From UBA1535 sp964371035 (GTDB lineage: Bacteria; Bacillota; Clostridia; Tissierellales; Sedimentibacteraceae), in contig CAYJLG010000009.1 of NCBI GenBank assembly GCA_964371035.1, positions 1-64,000 of the forward strand: a stretch of DNA of 64,000 nt. Reading direction: 5' to 3'. Shown piece after piece: positions 24,368 to 32,454 of this stretch (position 1 is the first letter of the stretch; each line of letters begins with the position of its first letter). The notes beneath the pieces are model-generated. The model was not told where the DNA came from. It saw only the letters and a program-made list of their open reading frames with translations, and made no database searches. Position numbers and translations under genes: made by a program.

Positions 24368-25822
24368 TTAGAGTAAAGGCGAAAGTAGCCTAGAAATAGA
24401 CTCTTTCAATCTTATTCTGATTCCTCGTTGTAGATAAAGTTCATGCGTGAGTTCTAATGAAAGTTTTAAATCTTCTTCGAATGCGTCACACAGTTTTTTT
24501 CCTACTACAGTGTCATATACGATGGCATTTACTTCAAAGTTTAGTTTGAAGCTTCTTACATCAAAATTAGCAGTGCCGACCGAAGACACGACACCGTCTA
24601 CAACCATTGTTTTGGCATGCAAAAATCCGTTTTCATAAGTATAAATTCTAACTCCGTATTTGAGTAATTCGCCTGCATAGTGATATGTAGCCCAATATAC
24701 AAACATATGATCAGGTTTGTTTGGAATCATTATACTTATCTCAACACCTGATAGTGCTGCGATTTTTAACGCATCGAGTACGCTTGCATCAGGAATAAAA
24801 TATGGAGTTTGTATTATGATATTGTGTTGAGCAGAGTTAATCATTTTAACATAATTTTGTTTGATTACTTCATCTCTCTCGTCCGGTCCACTTGAAATTA
24901 TCTGTATGCCTGTGTTTCCTTGACATTCAGGGCAATCATCAAATGGGAAATATCTAGCGCTATAGTTTAAATCTTCTTTTGAAGCGTTTCCCCAATCCAA
25001 GAAAAACCTCTTTTGAAGTGCAGCAGCAGCCGAGCCTACAACTTTTAGATGAGTATCACGCCAGTATCCAAATTTTTTGTTTAGTCCTCTGTATTCATCT
25101 CCAATATTAAATCCACCGATAAATCCTGTCTTTCCATCTATTACGACAATTTTTCGATGGTTTCTATAGTTTACTTTGAAGTTGATAAGTGGAATTATAC
25201 TGGAAAAAAAGCTTTCTGTTTTGACTCCTGCCTCTGTCAACTGCTGAACTATTTTTTTAGAAAGTTTTCTACTTCCTATTGAATCAAACAAAAACCTTAC
25301 TTCTATTCCTTCTTTTGCTTTTTTCATGAGCGCATCCATAAGCATTTTGCCTGTGGAATCGTTGTTTACAATGTAATACAGGACATGTATGCTGTCAGTT
25401 GCTGCTTCTATCGCTTCTATAAGTGACTTAATTTTTTCGTTTCCATCTAACAAGACTTCTACTGTATTGTCTTGTGTAAAGAGTGACTGGTTTTTATATA
25501 AGTTCATTTTCAATATATCTTTGTATTCTTCTATGTTTGCATCATTAAAAACCAATTCGTCGTTTTCAAATTTTTCTTGCTGTTTACTCAGCAAATCCCC
25601 AAAACTTCTTTTTGCCTTTATTTTCATAGTAAATATGGTTTTTCTGCTGAAATTTTGTGATAGTAGTAAGTAAAAGAAAAATCCAAATCCTGGAAATATC
25701 AACAACACCAAAATCCAAGACAAAGTAGCTGAAGGATCTTTTCTCTCCAAAAATATGATGGCAAACATCAATAAAATATTTAGCAAATAGGAAATTGTAA
25801 TAGTTTCAAAATAAATAGACAT
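24368..25822 (-). CDS. cls: Cardiolipin synthase (phospholipase D family)
   Basis: The ATG at 25822 follows AAGAGGTGATC; the upstream in-frame ATG lacks a ribosome site. The 484-aa protein has two N-terminal membrane helices (about 5-25 and 35-55) and two HKD motifs: HRKIVVIDGKTGFIGG and HAKTMVVDG followed by SVGTANFD. It condenses two phosphatidylglycerols, or a phosphatidylglycerol and another head group, to cardiolipin at the membrane. Length and layout are those of the bacterial ClsA type. Palindromic repeats flank it on both sides (24321 and 25860), so it is probably monocistronic. Confidence 0.93.
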   Translation of the reverse strand: MSIYFETITISYLLNILLMFAIIFLERKDPSATLSWILVLLIFPGFGFFFYLLLSQNFSRKTIFTMKIKAKRSFGDLLSKQQEKFENDELVFNDANIEEYKDILKMNLYKNQSLFTQDNTVEVLLDGNEKIKSLIEAIEAATDSIHVLYYIVNNDSTGKMLMDALMKKAKEGIEVRFLFDSIGSRKLSKKIVQQLTEAGVKTESFFSSIIPLINFKVNYRNHRKIVVIDGKTGFIGGFNIGDEYRGLNKKFGYWRDTHLKVVGSAAAALQKRFFLDWGNASKEDLNYSARYFPFDDCPECQGNTGIQIISSGPDERDEVIKQNYVKMINSAQHNIIIQTPYFIPDASVLDALKIAALSGVEISIMIPNKPDHMFVYWATYHYAGELLKYGVRIYTYENGFLHAKTMVVDGVVSSVGTANFDVRSFKLNFEVNAIVYDTVVGKKLCDAFEEDLKLSLELTHELYLQRGIRIRLKESISRLLSPLL

Positions 25823-25859
25823 ATGATCACCTCTTTTATGCGTGTTGTGCGCGTGTATC

Positions 25860-25889
25860 GTAGGGACGGGGTTCTCACCGTCCGATTCC
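25860..25889. repeat. Short palindromic interspersed repeat, copy 3
   Basis: GTAGGGACGGGGTTCTCACC then GTCCGATTCC; GACGG-GGTTCT-CACCGTC pairs imperfectly. It belongs to the GGGGTTCT subtype with the copy at 40221. Confidence 0.55.
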
Positions 25890-26013
25890 AAACATTGTAG
25901 GTCCGAAATGAATAAAGGAGACGTGCTTTTATGCTTTCTCCAAAAAGAAGGTTAAACCCTAATTTTTGAGGTCACACGCAAGAGCGTCCCCACTTTTTTA
26001 TTTTAGTATATTT

Positions 26014-26928
26014 TTAATCTTTTTTAGTAAGATCTGCAAGTAACAGTGCTACTTTTTCATCCATTTCTTCGTTATTAAACTGGCAAGTACCGACAGCCAT
26101 GTGACCGCCACCGCCATATTTAAGCATCAATTTACCCACGTCGATAGTAGATGTTCTGTTGAGTACAGAGTATCCAACTGCACAGCTACAGCCTTGTCCG
26201 CCACGTCCACTTACTATCCAACAAGATATATTTTGATGTGTATAAATACTATATATCAAAAATCTATTTCCAGAATAAATTGGGTCTACACCTCTTAAAT
26301 CGCTAATGATTACATCACCATCTGTGTGAGTATACTTTGATATCATTTCCATGAATTTTTCATTTTGATCCCAGTATATATCTACTCTTTCTTTTACATC
26401 AGGCAATGCTAAGATTTCATCTATGCTCATTTCCATACATGCATCTATCAACATTTCCATTAATGCATAGTTAGAGATAGTAAATTCTCTCCATCTGCCT
26501 AGGCCTGTACGTGGATCCATCAAAAATCCAAGTAAAATCCAGTCTTTAGGGTTTTGAATTTCATCAATAGTCAGATCAGCTGAATCTACTTTATCTACAG
26601 CGATCATCATTTCTTCAAATCCAGGGAATTTTTCAGCTCCGCCGTAGTAATCATATATTATTCTACAGCAAGAAGGAGCAAGTCTGCTCTCGCCTTCGTA
26701 ATCTTCTTTTAAGTTTACTCTGTCGTGCTCACTTGAATGGTGGTCAAACCATAATCCACAACCTGGTACGTATGGAACGTTTGCAAGACAATCGTTAGGG
26801 CCTATTTCCACAAGTCCATCTTGTAAATCTTTTGGGTGCGCAAATTTGTAACTATCTATAATTCCTGCTTTTTTCAATAATGCGGCGCAGGCCAATCCGT
26901 CAAAGTCAGAACGAGTGACTAATCTCAT
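26014..26928 (-). CDS. DHH-family phosphoesterase
   Basis: A 304-aa protein starting MRLVTRSDFDGLACAALL, where DFDG is motif I, followed by the eponymous FDHHSSEHDR, and ending with a DHHA1-type glycine motif GGGGHMAVGTCQF. These motifs bind two manganese ions. The family includes nanoRNases, c-di-AMP phosphodiesterases and exopolyphosphatase-like enzymes; there is no GGDEF or PAS part, so GdpP is excluded. It is shorter than NrnA (about 320) and the exact substrate cannot be told. GGAGGT lies before the ATG. It is alone between cls and the V-ATPase operon. Confidence 0.8.
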   Translation of the reverse strand: MRLVTRSDFDGLACAALLKKAGIIDSYKFAHPKDLQDGLVEIGPNDCLANVPYVPGCGLWFDHHSSEHDRVNLKEDYEGESRLAPSCCRIIYDYYGGAEKFPGFEEMMIAVDKVDSADLTIDEIQNPKDWILLGFLMDPRTGLGRWREFTISNYALMEMLIDACMEMSIDEILALPDVKERVDIYWDQNEKFMEMISKYTHTDGDVIISDLRGVDPIYSGNRFLIYSIYTHQNISCWIVSGRGGQGCSCAVGYSVLNRTSTIDVGKLMLKYGGGGHMAVGTCQFNNEEMDEKVALLLADLTKKD

Positions 26929-26984
26929 CTCAAATACCTCCAGTAATCGTATGTGAATTAATATCCTTAATTATATCATATTGC

Positions 26985-27030
26985 AATAAAAAAAAAAAGA
27001 AAAAATTATTGAAATTTTTTCTTTTTTTAA
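26985..27030. terminator. A/T-rich hairpin after the V-ATPase operon
   Basis: AGAAAAAATT and AATTTTTTCT (around 26999-27021) form a stem with a TATTGA-type loop, flanked by long A and T runs on each side. It can terminate transcripts from the - strand ATPase operon, beyond the MITE copy. Confidence 0.5.
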
Positions 27031-27038
27031 CTAAATAG

Positions 27039-27129
27039 TTATTATTCACAGTCGATTTCCCAATTGGAGTACCAGCGACATAATTTATTATTTTTTCCTT
27101 TGGGGTACATATGTTAACTGTGAATAGTA
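27039..27129. mobile_element. MITE-like element, 91-bp copy
   Basis: Ends TTATTATTCACAGT (27039-27052) and ACTGTGAATAGTA (27117-27129) are inverted repeats. The interior holds GGAGTACCAGCGACATAA and TTCCTTTGGGGTACATATG. Compared with the 19482 copy it lacks about 40 bases near the left end. It lies 9 bases beyond the stop of the V-ATPase D subunit gene. Confidence 0.75.
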
Positions 27130-27138
27130 TCGACTAGG

Positions 27139-27756
27139 TCATTCTTTTGTGAGGTTTTTAACTCTTTTTAATCTGAAAAAGTCATCTCTTTCTTTTTCTT
27201 CAAGTACACCTTGTATATGTTTGACTTGTTCAGTGTACTTAGGAATCTGTATGTGTTGCAAAGCGTTTGTTCTTTTTTGAGTCTTTTGAATTTCTTTTGC
27301 TAACTTAAAAATTGAGTTTTCAATTTCAGCAAGTTCATAAATTTTATATTTAGCTTTATTAAAGTTGAGTCTAGCTTCGTCTATAGCAGAATTTGTATGA
27401 TAAAATCCATATGTCGGATTGATTTTTGTTTCTTCAAACTTCACGCTAGGTATATCTACACCCATAACACTTTTCAATAGCAACTCAAACGACTCATCGT
27501 CAGGTACGCTATAGCTTATGTCTTCTACAGTTTTCACACCTAGTGTGATATTGGCAACTTGTAAAGATTCGTAGGCTTTAGAGATCGAGTCATAGATTTC
27601 TTCGTGTACATCTTTGGATTTGTTGACGAAATTCATCATTTCTCTAATCAAAACATTACGTTTTTTATCAAGTAGCTCAAATCCCTTCTTAGCTAACTGC
27701 AAAGAAGATTTTGCTTTTATGAGGCTTGCTTTTGTAGGTGGAATCATTACTGCCAT
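27139..27756 (-). CDS. ntpD: V-type ATP synthase subunit D (central stalk)
   Basis: A 205-aa coiled-coil protein opening IPPTKASLIKAKSSLQLAKK, the conserved start of V/A-ATPase subunit D, with GFELLDKKRNVLIREM following. Long N- and C-terminal helices form the rotor shaft inside the A3B3 ring. It is the last gene of the operon, 4 bases after ntpB, with AGGTGA as ribosome site. Length is normal for the family. Confidence 0.93.
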   Translation of the reverse strand: MAVMIPPTKASLIKAKSSLQLAKKGFELLDKKRNVLIREMMNFVNKSKDVHEEIYDSISKAYESLQVANITLGVKTVEDISYSVPDDESFELLLKSVMGVDIPSVKFEETKINPTYGFYHTNSAIDEARLNFNKAKYKIYELAEIENSIFKLAKEIQKTQKRTNALQHIQIPKYTEQVKHIQGVLEEKERDDFFRLKRVKNLTKE

Positions 27757-27760
27757 TTAA

Positions 27761-29137
27761 TCACCTGTTTCTATAGTATTTTTCAACAAGTTCAGGTCTT
27801 ATACGATCTAGTTCTTCTATTGGTAGCATAGATAGTATTTCCCAGCCAATATCTAAAGTGTTTTCTATTGATCTGTTTTCGTTGTCGCCTTGCGTAACAA
27901 ATAAATCTTCGAATTTTCTGCCGAATTCCAAATAAATCTTGTCGATTTCATTTAAGTCATCTTCACCAATAATCTGTGCCAAACTTTTTACTTCGCCTAC
28001 TTTAGAGTAAGCAGCGAAAATTTGGCTAGATAAATCTGCATGATCTTCTCTAGTGTAGTTTGCTCCTATACCGTCTTTCATAAGTCGCGATAATGAAGGC
28101 AAAATGTCTATCGGTGGATATATGCCTTTTTGGTTGAATTCTCTACTCAAAACTATCTGCCCTTCTGTAATAAATCCAGTCAAATCGGGAATAGGGTGGG
28201 TTATGTCGTCGTTTGGCATAGTCAAAATAGGTATTAACGTTACAGAACCTTGTTTTGATTTAAGCATGCCCGCACGTTCGTATATAGTAGATAAGTCACT
28301 ATACAGGTATCCTGGATACCCTTTTCTTGAAGGTACTTCTTCTTTTGCAGAAGAAATCTCTCTTAATGCTTCTGCGTAAGCAGTCAAATCAGTAAGTACA
28401 ACTAAGACATGCATATCACATTCAAATGCTAAATATTCAGCAGCTGTCAGTGCACATTTAGGAGTAGATATCCTTTCTACTATCGATGAATCGGCAGTAT
28501 TGATATACATGACAACATGGTCTAATACTCCAGAGTTTTGAAAACTTCTTTTGAAGTAATCAGCATCATCGTGTCTAACACCCATAGCGCCGAAAACTAT
28601 TGCGAAATTATCCTTTGTAGCGCCTTCAATTTTTGCTTGATTTACTATTTGTACAGCTAATTGATTGTGAGATATACCATTGCCAGAAAAAATCGGCAAT
28701 TTTTGCCCTCTTATAAGTGTCATTAGACAATCGATAGAAGAGATACCTGTTTGAATAAAGTTTCTTGGGTATTTTCTTGCTACTGGATTGATCGGTCTGC
28801 CGTTGATATTTTCTTTTTTGTCAGAAAAAATCTGAGCCATATCATCTATAGGTTCACCTATTCCGTTAAATGTTCTGCCTAATATATCTTTTGAAAGAGG
28901 TACGCTTAATGGTTCACCTGTAAAATATACAGATGAATTATCTGTAGAAATACCAGATGTGCCTTCAAAAACTTGGATTATCGCTTTTTTTCCTTCAATT
29001 TTTATTATTTTGCCTTTTCTTTTGTCGTTTTCGCCGACTTTTATCAGCGCAACATCACCATATGAGACATCCGTCACGTTATCTACGACTATTAAAGGAC
29101 CTTCTATTCGATCTAATTTCAAATATTCTTTTTTCAT
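27761..29137 (-). CDS. ntpB: V-type ATP synthase subunit B (non-catalytic)
   Basis: The ATG at 29137 gives a 458-aa protein; a GTG two codons upstream is also possible and the ribosome site (AAAGATG) is weak for both. Features are the family GPLIVVDNV start, GRTFNGIGEPID, and QKLPIFSGNGISHNQLA in place of a full P-loop, as expected of the non-catalytic B subunit. It alternates with A in the hexameric head. It lies between ntpA and ntpD. Confidence 0.95.
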   Translation of the reverse strand: MKKEYLKLDRIEGPLIVVDNVTDVSYGDVALIKVGENDKRKGKIIKIEGKKAIIQVFEGTSGISTDNSSVYFTGEPLSVPLSKDILGRTFNGIGEPIDDMAQIFSDKKENINGRPINPVARKYPRNFIQTGISSIDCLMTLIRGQKLPIFSGNGISHNQLAVQIVNQAKIEGATKDNFAIVFGAMGVRHDDADYFKRSFQNSGVLDHVVMYINTADSSIVERISTPKCALTAAEYLAFECDMHVLVVLTDLTAYAEALREISSAKEEVPSRKGYPGYLYSDLSTIYERAGMLKSKQGSVTLIPILTMPNDDITHPIPDLTGFITEGQIVLSREFNQKGIYPPIDILPSLSRLMKDGIGANYTREDHADLSSQIFAAYSKVGEVKSLAQIIGEDDLNEIDKIYLEFGRKFEDLFVTQGDNENRSIENTLDIGWEILSMLPIEELDRIRPELVEKYYRNR

Positions 29138-29151
29138 GATCACACATCTTT

Positions 29152-30939
29152 CTACTGATATTTTTGTCTTAAAGTGTCAAATGAATTATTTATTTGATTG
29201 CTTAATTCATCAAACATTTCAAGTTTATCGTTTGGTATGTCGTATTTCATTTTCAAAACATCTTGTATAACTGATTGTTGTCTAATAGTTGAAATTGGTA
29301 TGTTTAGTTTTACACATTTTAGCGCTTCTTCGTACAAAGTATCTATAATTTTGAGCATCAAATATTGTTTGCTCAAAGTCACGTAACTATCTTCTTTATG
29401 CATAGCATTTTGTTGTAAGAATCCTTTTTTAATTATCCTAGCTATTTCAAGTATTAGCGCCTGGTCATTTGGAAGTACATCTTCTCCAACTAACTGAACG
29501 ATTTCATTCAATTTTTCTTCTTCTTGTAGAAGTTTAATCATCTTTGCTCTTAAATCAGGCATATCATTAGACACGTTTTCGCTGTACCAATCTTTTAGCA
29601 TCAGAGCATATCCACTATAGCTTGTCAAATAGTTGATAGCAGGATAATGTCTTGCATATGCAAGTTTTTTATCTAGAGCTAAAAATGCAGTAACAAATCG
29701 CTTAGTATTTTCTGTAACAGGCTCCGAAAAATCTCCACCAGGAGGCGATACAGCGCCTATGATTGTAACGCTGGCTTCATTGCCACCTAATGTTTCGACG
29801 CAACCTGCACGTTCGTAAAACTCAGCTAGCCTTGATGGCAAGTATGCAGGGAAACCTTCTTCAGCAGGCATTTCTTCTAGTCGTCCAGAAATTTCTCTAA
29901 GTGCCTCTGCCCATCTGGATGTAGAATCTGCCATTATAGCTACGTCATAGCCCATGTCTCTATAGTATTCCGCTAGCGTAATACCTGTATAGATGCTTGC
30001 TTCACGAGCTGCAACAGGCATGTTTGAGGTATTTGCAATCAACACTGTTCGCTCCATTAAAGAGTGACCAGTCTTTGGATCTTTAAGTGCAGGAAATTCT
30101 TCTAAAACGTCAGTCATTTCATTTCCACGTTCGCCACAACCTATATATATGATAATATCTGCATCGCTCCATTTTGCAAATTGATGTTGAGTAACTGTTT
30201 TACCTGTACCAAATCCGCCTGGCAAACCTACAGTTCCACCTTTAGCGACAGGGTAAAAAGTGTCGATTACTCTTTGTCCTGTGATTAGAGGTTTATATAT
30301 TGATTTTCTTCTTTTTATTGGACGTGCTTTTCTGACAGGCCATTTTGTACAAAGTGTCAGTTCTGTTTTGTTGCCTATTTCATCTTCAATTACAACTATT
30401 GTATCGTTTAGAGAGTATTCACCGTTTGGCTTTATTTCAATGACTTTACCTTTTTTACCATAAGGAACTGTCAATCTATGCATAACGATTTTAGTTTCTG
30501 GAATTTCAGCATACGTGTCGCCTTGTGATATCATGTCACCGATTTTTACTGTAATAGTAGTGTTCCAACGTTTGTTTTCGTCTATTGAGATAAGGCCTAT
30601 TCCTTCAGGTATGAAATCGCTAGATAATTCATTTATGCGGAGCAGGGGTCTTTGTATTCCGTCAAAAATATTGCCTATAATTCCTGGGCCAAGTGTAACA
30701 GATAGTGGAGTTTCAGTCGATATGATTTTTTCTTCACATCTAAGGCCTTCAGTCTCTTCGTACACCTGGATTGTAGCTATATCTTTATCAATAGAAACAA
30801 CTTCTCCAATCAATTTTTTCGAACCTAGAGTCACCATCTCATTTACTTTAAATGAGCGCATGTTAATTCCGTTAACTACAGGGCCATTTATGCTTTGTAT
30901 AATACCTTCTTTAAGCTCTTTATTTTCTTTAGTTTGCAT
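29152..30939 (-). CDS. ntpA: V-type ATP synthase subunit A (catalytic)
   Basis: The ATG at 30939 follows AGGTG with 6 bases between; a GTG three codons upstream is less likely. The 595-aa protein has the Walker A GGFGTGKTVTQ (GPFGAGKT in most relatives), the A-specific insertion (about residues 110-190) and YIGCGERGNEM. It hydrolyses or makes ATP in the A3B3 head. It overlaps the end of ntpE by 11 bases. In anaerobes of this kind the complex often pumps Na+ or H+ outward at ATP cost. Confidence 0.95.
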   Translation of the reverse strand: MQTKENKELKEGIIQSINGPVVNGINMRSFKVNEMVTLGSKKLIGEVVSIDKDIATIQVYEETEGLRCEEKIISTETPLSVTLGPGIIGNIFDGIQRPLLRINELSSDFIPEGIGLISIDENKRWNTTITVKIGDMISQGDTYAEIPETKIVMHRLTVPYGKKGKVIEIKPNGEYSLNDTIVVIEDEIGNKTELTLCTKWPVRKARPIKRRKSIYKPLITGQRVIDTFYPVAKGGTVGLPGGFGTGKTVTQHQFAKWSDADIIIYIGCGERGNEMTDVLEEFPALKDPKTGHSLMERTVLIANTSNMPVAAREASIYTGITLAEYYRDMGYDVAIMADSTSRWAEALREISGRLEEMPAEEGFPAYLPSRLAEFYERAGCVETLGGNEASVTIIGAVSPPGGDFSEPVTENTKRFVTAFLALDKKLAYARHYPAINYLTSYSGYALMLKDWYSENVSNDMPDLRAKMIKLLQEEEKLNEIVQLVGEDVLPNDQALILEIARIIKKGFLQQNAMHKEDSYVTLSKQYLMLKIIDTLYEEALKCVKLNIPISTIRQQSVIQDVLKMKYDIPNDKLEMFDELSNQINNSFDTLRQKYQ

Positions 30940-31570
30940 TATTTTCACCTGCCTTAATGCTTTCCCACATCATTTGCATGATATATGGTTCGTTGTCTTC
31001 TAACAAAGAGTTAATAGACATGTCAAATCTAATTTGCGCATTTGTAAGTTCAACTAAAAACCCACCAATCAAATTTTTATTTGAACGATTTAGAGCAAAA
31101 TCTTGAGTTGAATATCCCCAACTTTGAATTGCTTCAGAAAAGATGTTTTCGTATAGATTGCTGTCTTTTTCTGTCAGGTAAATAGTCAATGTCTCGCCAT
31201 CAATTTTCTTTAAATCTAGTTTTTTCAAAAGATCGCTTAGAAAATCTTTGTAGTCAGCACTTTGCACAAATTCATTTGTTTTTTCATAAAGTTTTTTCAT
31301 CAATCTGTCAAAGCAAAGTTTTTTTGTTTCTTCTATTTTTCGTCTCTCGTTTAATCTAATATCACTTTGCTGTTTTAAATTTTCAATTTCTATTTTCTGT
31401 CGTTTGGCTGCGTATAGTCTATTTATTTCATTATCGATTGCTAGTTTGTCCGCTTCAAATTTTTCGTTAAGTTCTCGTTCTTTTATCGCTAAATCTTCTT
31501 TTAATTTTAAGTTCATGAGTCGATTTATCAATTTAGAAAACAAAAGTAGTTTTTGTTCTATAGTTACCAC
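30929..31570 (-). CDS. ntpE: V-type ATP synthase subunit E (peripheral stalk)
   Basis: A 213-aa protein that begins with a long charged helix (about 10-110, rich in K, E, R) and ends in a compact domain with NLIGGFLVELTNAQIRFDMS, a hallmark of subunit E. It should pair with the G-like subunit in the peripheral stalks. The GTG start at 31570 follows GAGGTG. The stop lies inside the ntpA reading frame. Confidence 0.88.
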   Translation of the reverse strand: MVTIEQKLLLFSKLINRLMNLKLKEDLAIKERELNEKFEADKLAIDNEINRLYAAKRQKIEIENLKQQSDIRLNERRKIEETKKLCFDRLMKKLYEKTNEFVQSADYKDFLSDLLKKLDLKKIDGETLTIYLTEKDSNLYENIFSEAIQSWGYSTQDFALNRSNKNLIGGFLVELTNAQIRFDMSINSLLEDNEPYIMQMMWESIKAGENNAN

Positions 31571-31580
31571 GTTTTCACCT

Positions 31581-31895
31581 CTATTCGTTTAGCTTGATTC
31601 CCACGGATTCTCTTATGTAACCTGAAATTGCTTCATATCCACGATTTGAACCGTGTCTATCAGGTATTTCTATTATCAACGGTTTGTTAGATTTAAGTTT
31701 CAACTCCAACACTTCTTCTTTTGCCATATCTACAACTTTTTCTGTCAACATTAGTATGCCTATGTCATCTGAAGCTATATGTTTGTTGATAGCTGCAAGA
31801 GCTTCTTCCCTGTTAAAAACCATTTCGCCGTGTATACCTGCCAGTCGCATGCCAACAAAGGTATCTCTATTATCACTTATTAAAAATGATTTCAT
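31581..31895 (-). CDS. ntpG: V-type ATP synthase subunit F (central stalk)
   Basis: A 104-aa protein starting MKSFLISDNRDTFVGMRLAG, typical of subunit F, with DDIGILMLTEKV in the middle and IEIPDRHGS near the end. It binds the D subunit in the rotor and can regulate ATP hydrolysis. The ATG at 31895 has AAAGGA 7 bases before it and is preferred over a TTG two codons upstream. The symbol follows Enterococcus usage. Confidence 0.9.
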   Translation of the reverse strand: MKSFLISDNRDTFVGMRLAGIHGEMVFNREEALAAINKHIASDDIGILMLTEKVVDMAKEEVLELKLKSNKPLIIEIPDRHGSNRGYEAISGYIRESVGIKLNE

Positions 31896-31934
31896 AATCA
31901 AATCCTTTCTTTGTAAAGTTTTAAATAGTTATGT

Positions 31935-32369
31935 CTAAACAAATAATATTAATATCGAAATAATCATACCGTAGATTGCTATACCCTCTGCCATACCAAC
32001 AAATATAAGAGTTTTTCCTAAGAGCGAAGAATCTTCTGTAATTGCGCCTATAGCTGCTGAACCAACAGAGCCAACGGCCATTCCCGTACCGATTGTTGCA
32101 AGTCCTGTACTAAGAGCTGCAGCTAAATATTTAAAACCTTCACCTAAAGAAATACCTGTAGCTTCAGCTATTACTTCAACTTCAGCAAATGCATTTCCAC
32201 CCATAATAGTTGAGATAAGCATTGCTGCTGCAACAACCCCAAACATTGATACAGACGCTAAAATATGTTTTTTGATATTTCCTTTTCTCTTTTCGTTAAA
32301 TAATTTTTTTCCGTATAAGATTGTTCCTAAAGAAATTGCAGCTGCTAAGATTAATAATAAAATTTGCAT
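31935..32369 (-). CDS. ntpK: V-type ATP synthase subunit K (membrane rotor, c subunit)
   Basis: A 144-aa, four-helix proteolipid. The second hairpin (79-144) is well conserved, with GTGMAVGSVGSAAIG in its first helix and the ion-binding Glu128 in GMAEGIAIYG. The first pair of helices (1-56) is diverged and has no membrane glutamate, so there is one ion site per four helices, as in V-type rings. The central loop is rich in Ala, Glu and Val. SD GGAAGGT precedes the ATG. Whether it carries Na+ or H+ cannot be decided from what I see. Confidence 0.88.
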   Translation of the reverse strand: MQILLLILAAAISLGTILYGKKLFNEKRKGNIKKHILASVSMFGVVAAAMLISTIMGGNAFAEVEVIAEATGISLGEGFKYLAAALSTGLATIGTGMAVGSVGSAAIGAITEDSSLLGKTLIFVGMAEGIAIYGMIISILILFV

Positions 32370-32454
32370 GATAAATACCTTCCTTAATTTTGTATTTTTA
32401 TAATTTGATTTTATATAAATTCTAATGTGATATCCCTAAAATTAGGGTAATTAT

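Noticed and set aside
30515..31003. 162-aa open frame opposite ntpA/ntpE
   Set aside because: Antisense shadow of two firmly identified genes; composition rich in Ser, Ile and Phe with no motif.
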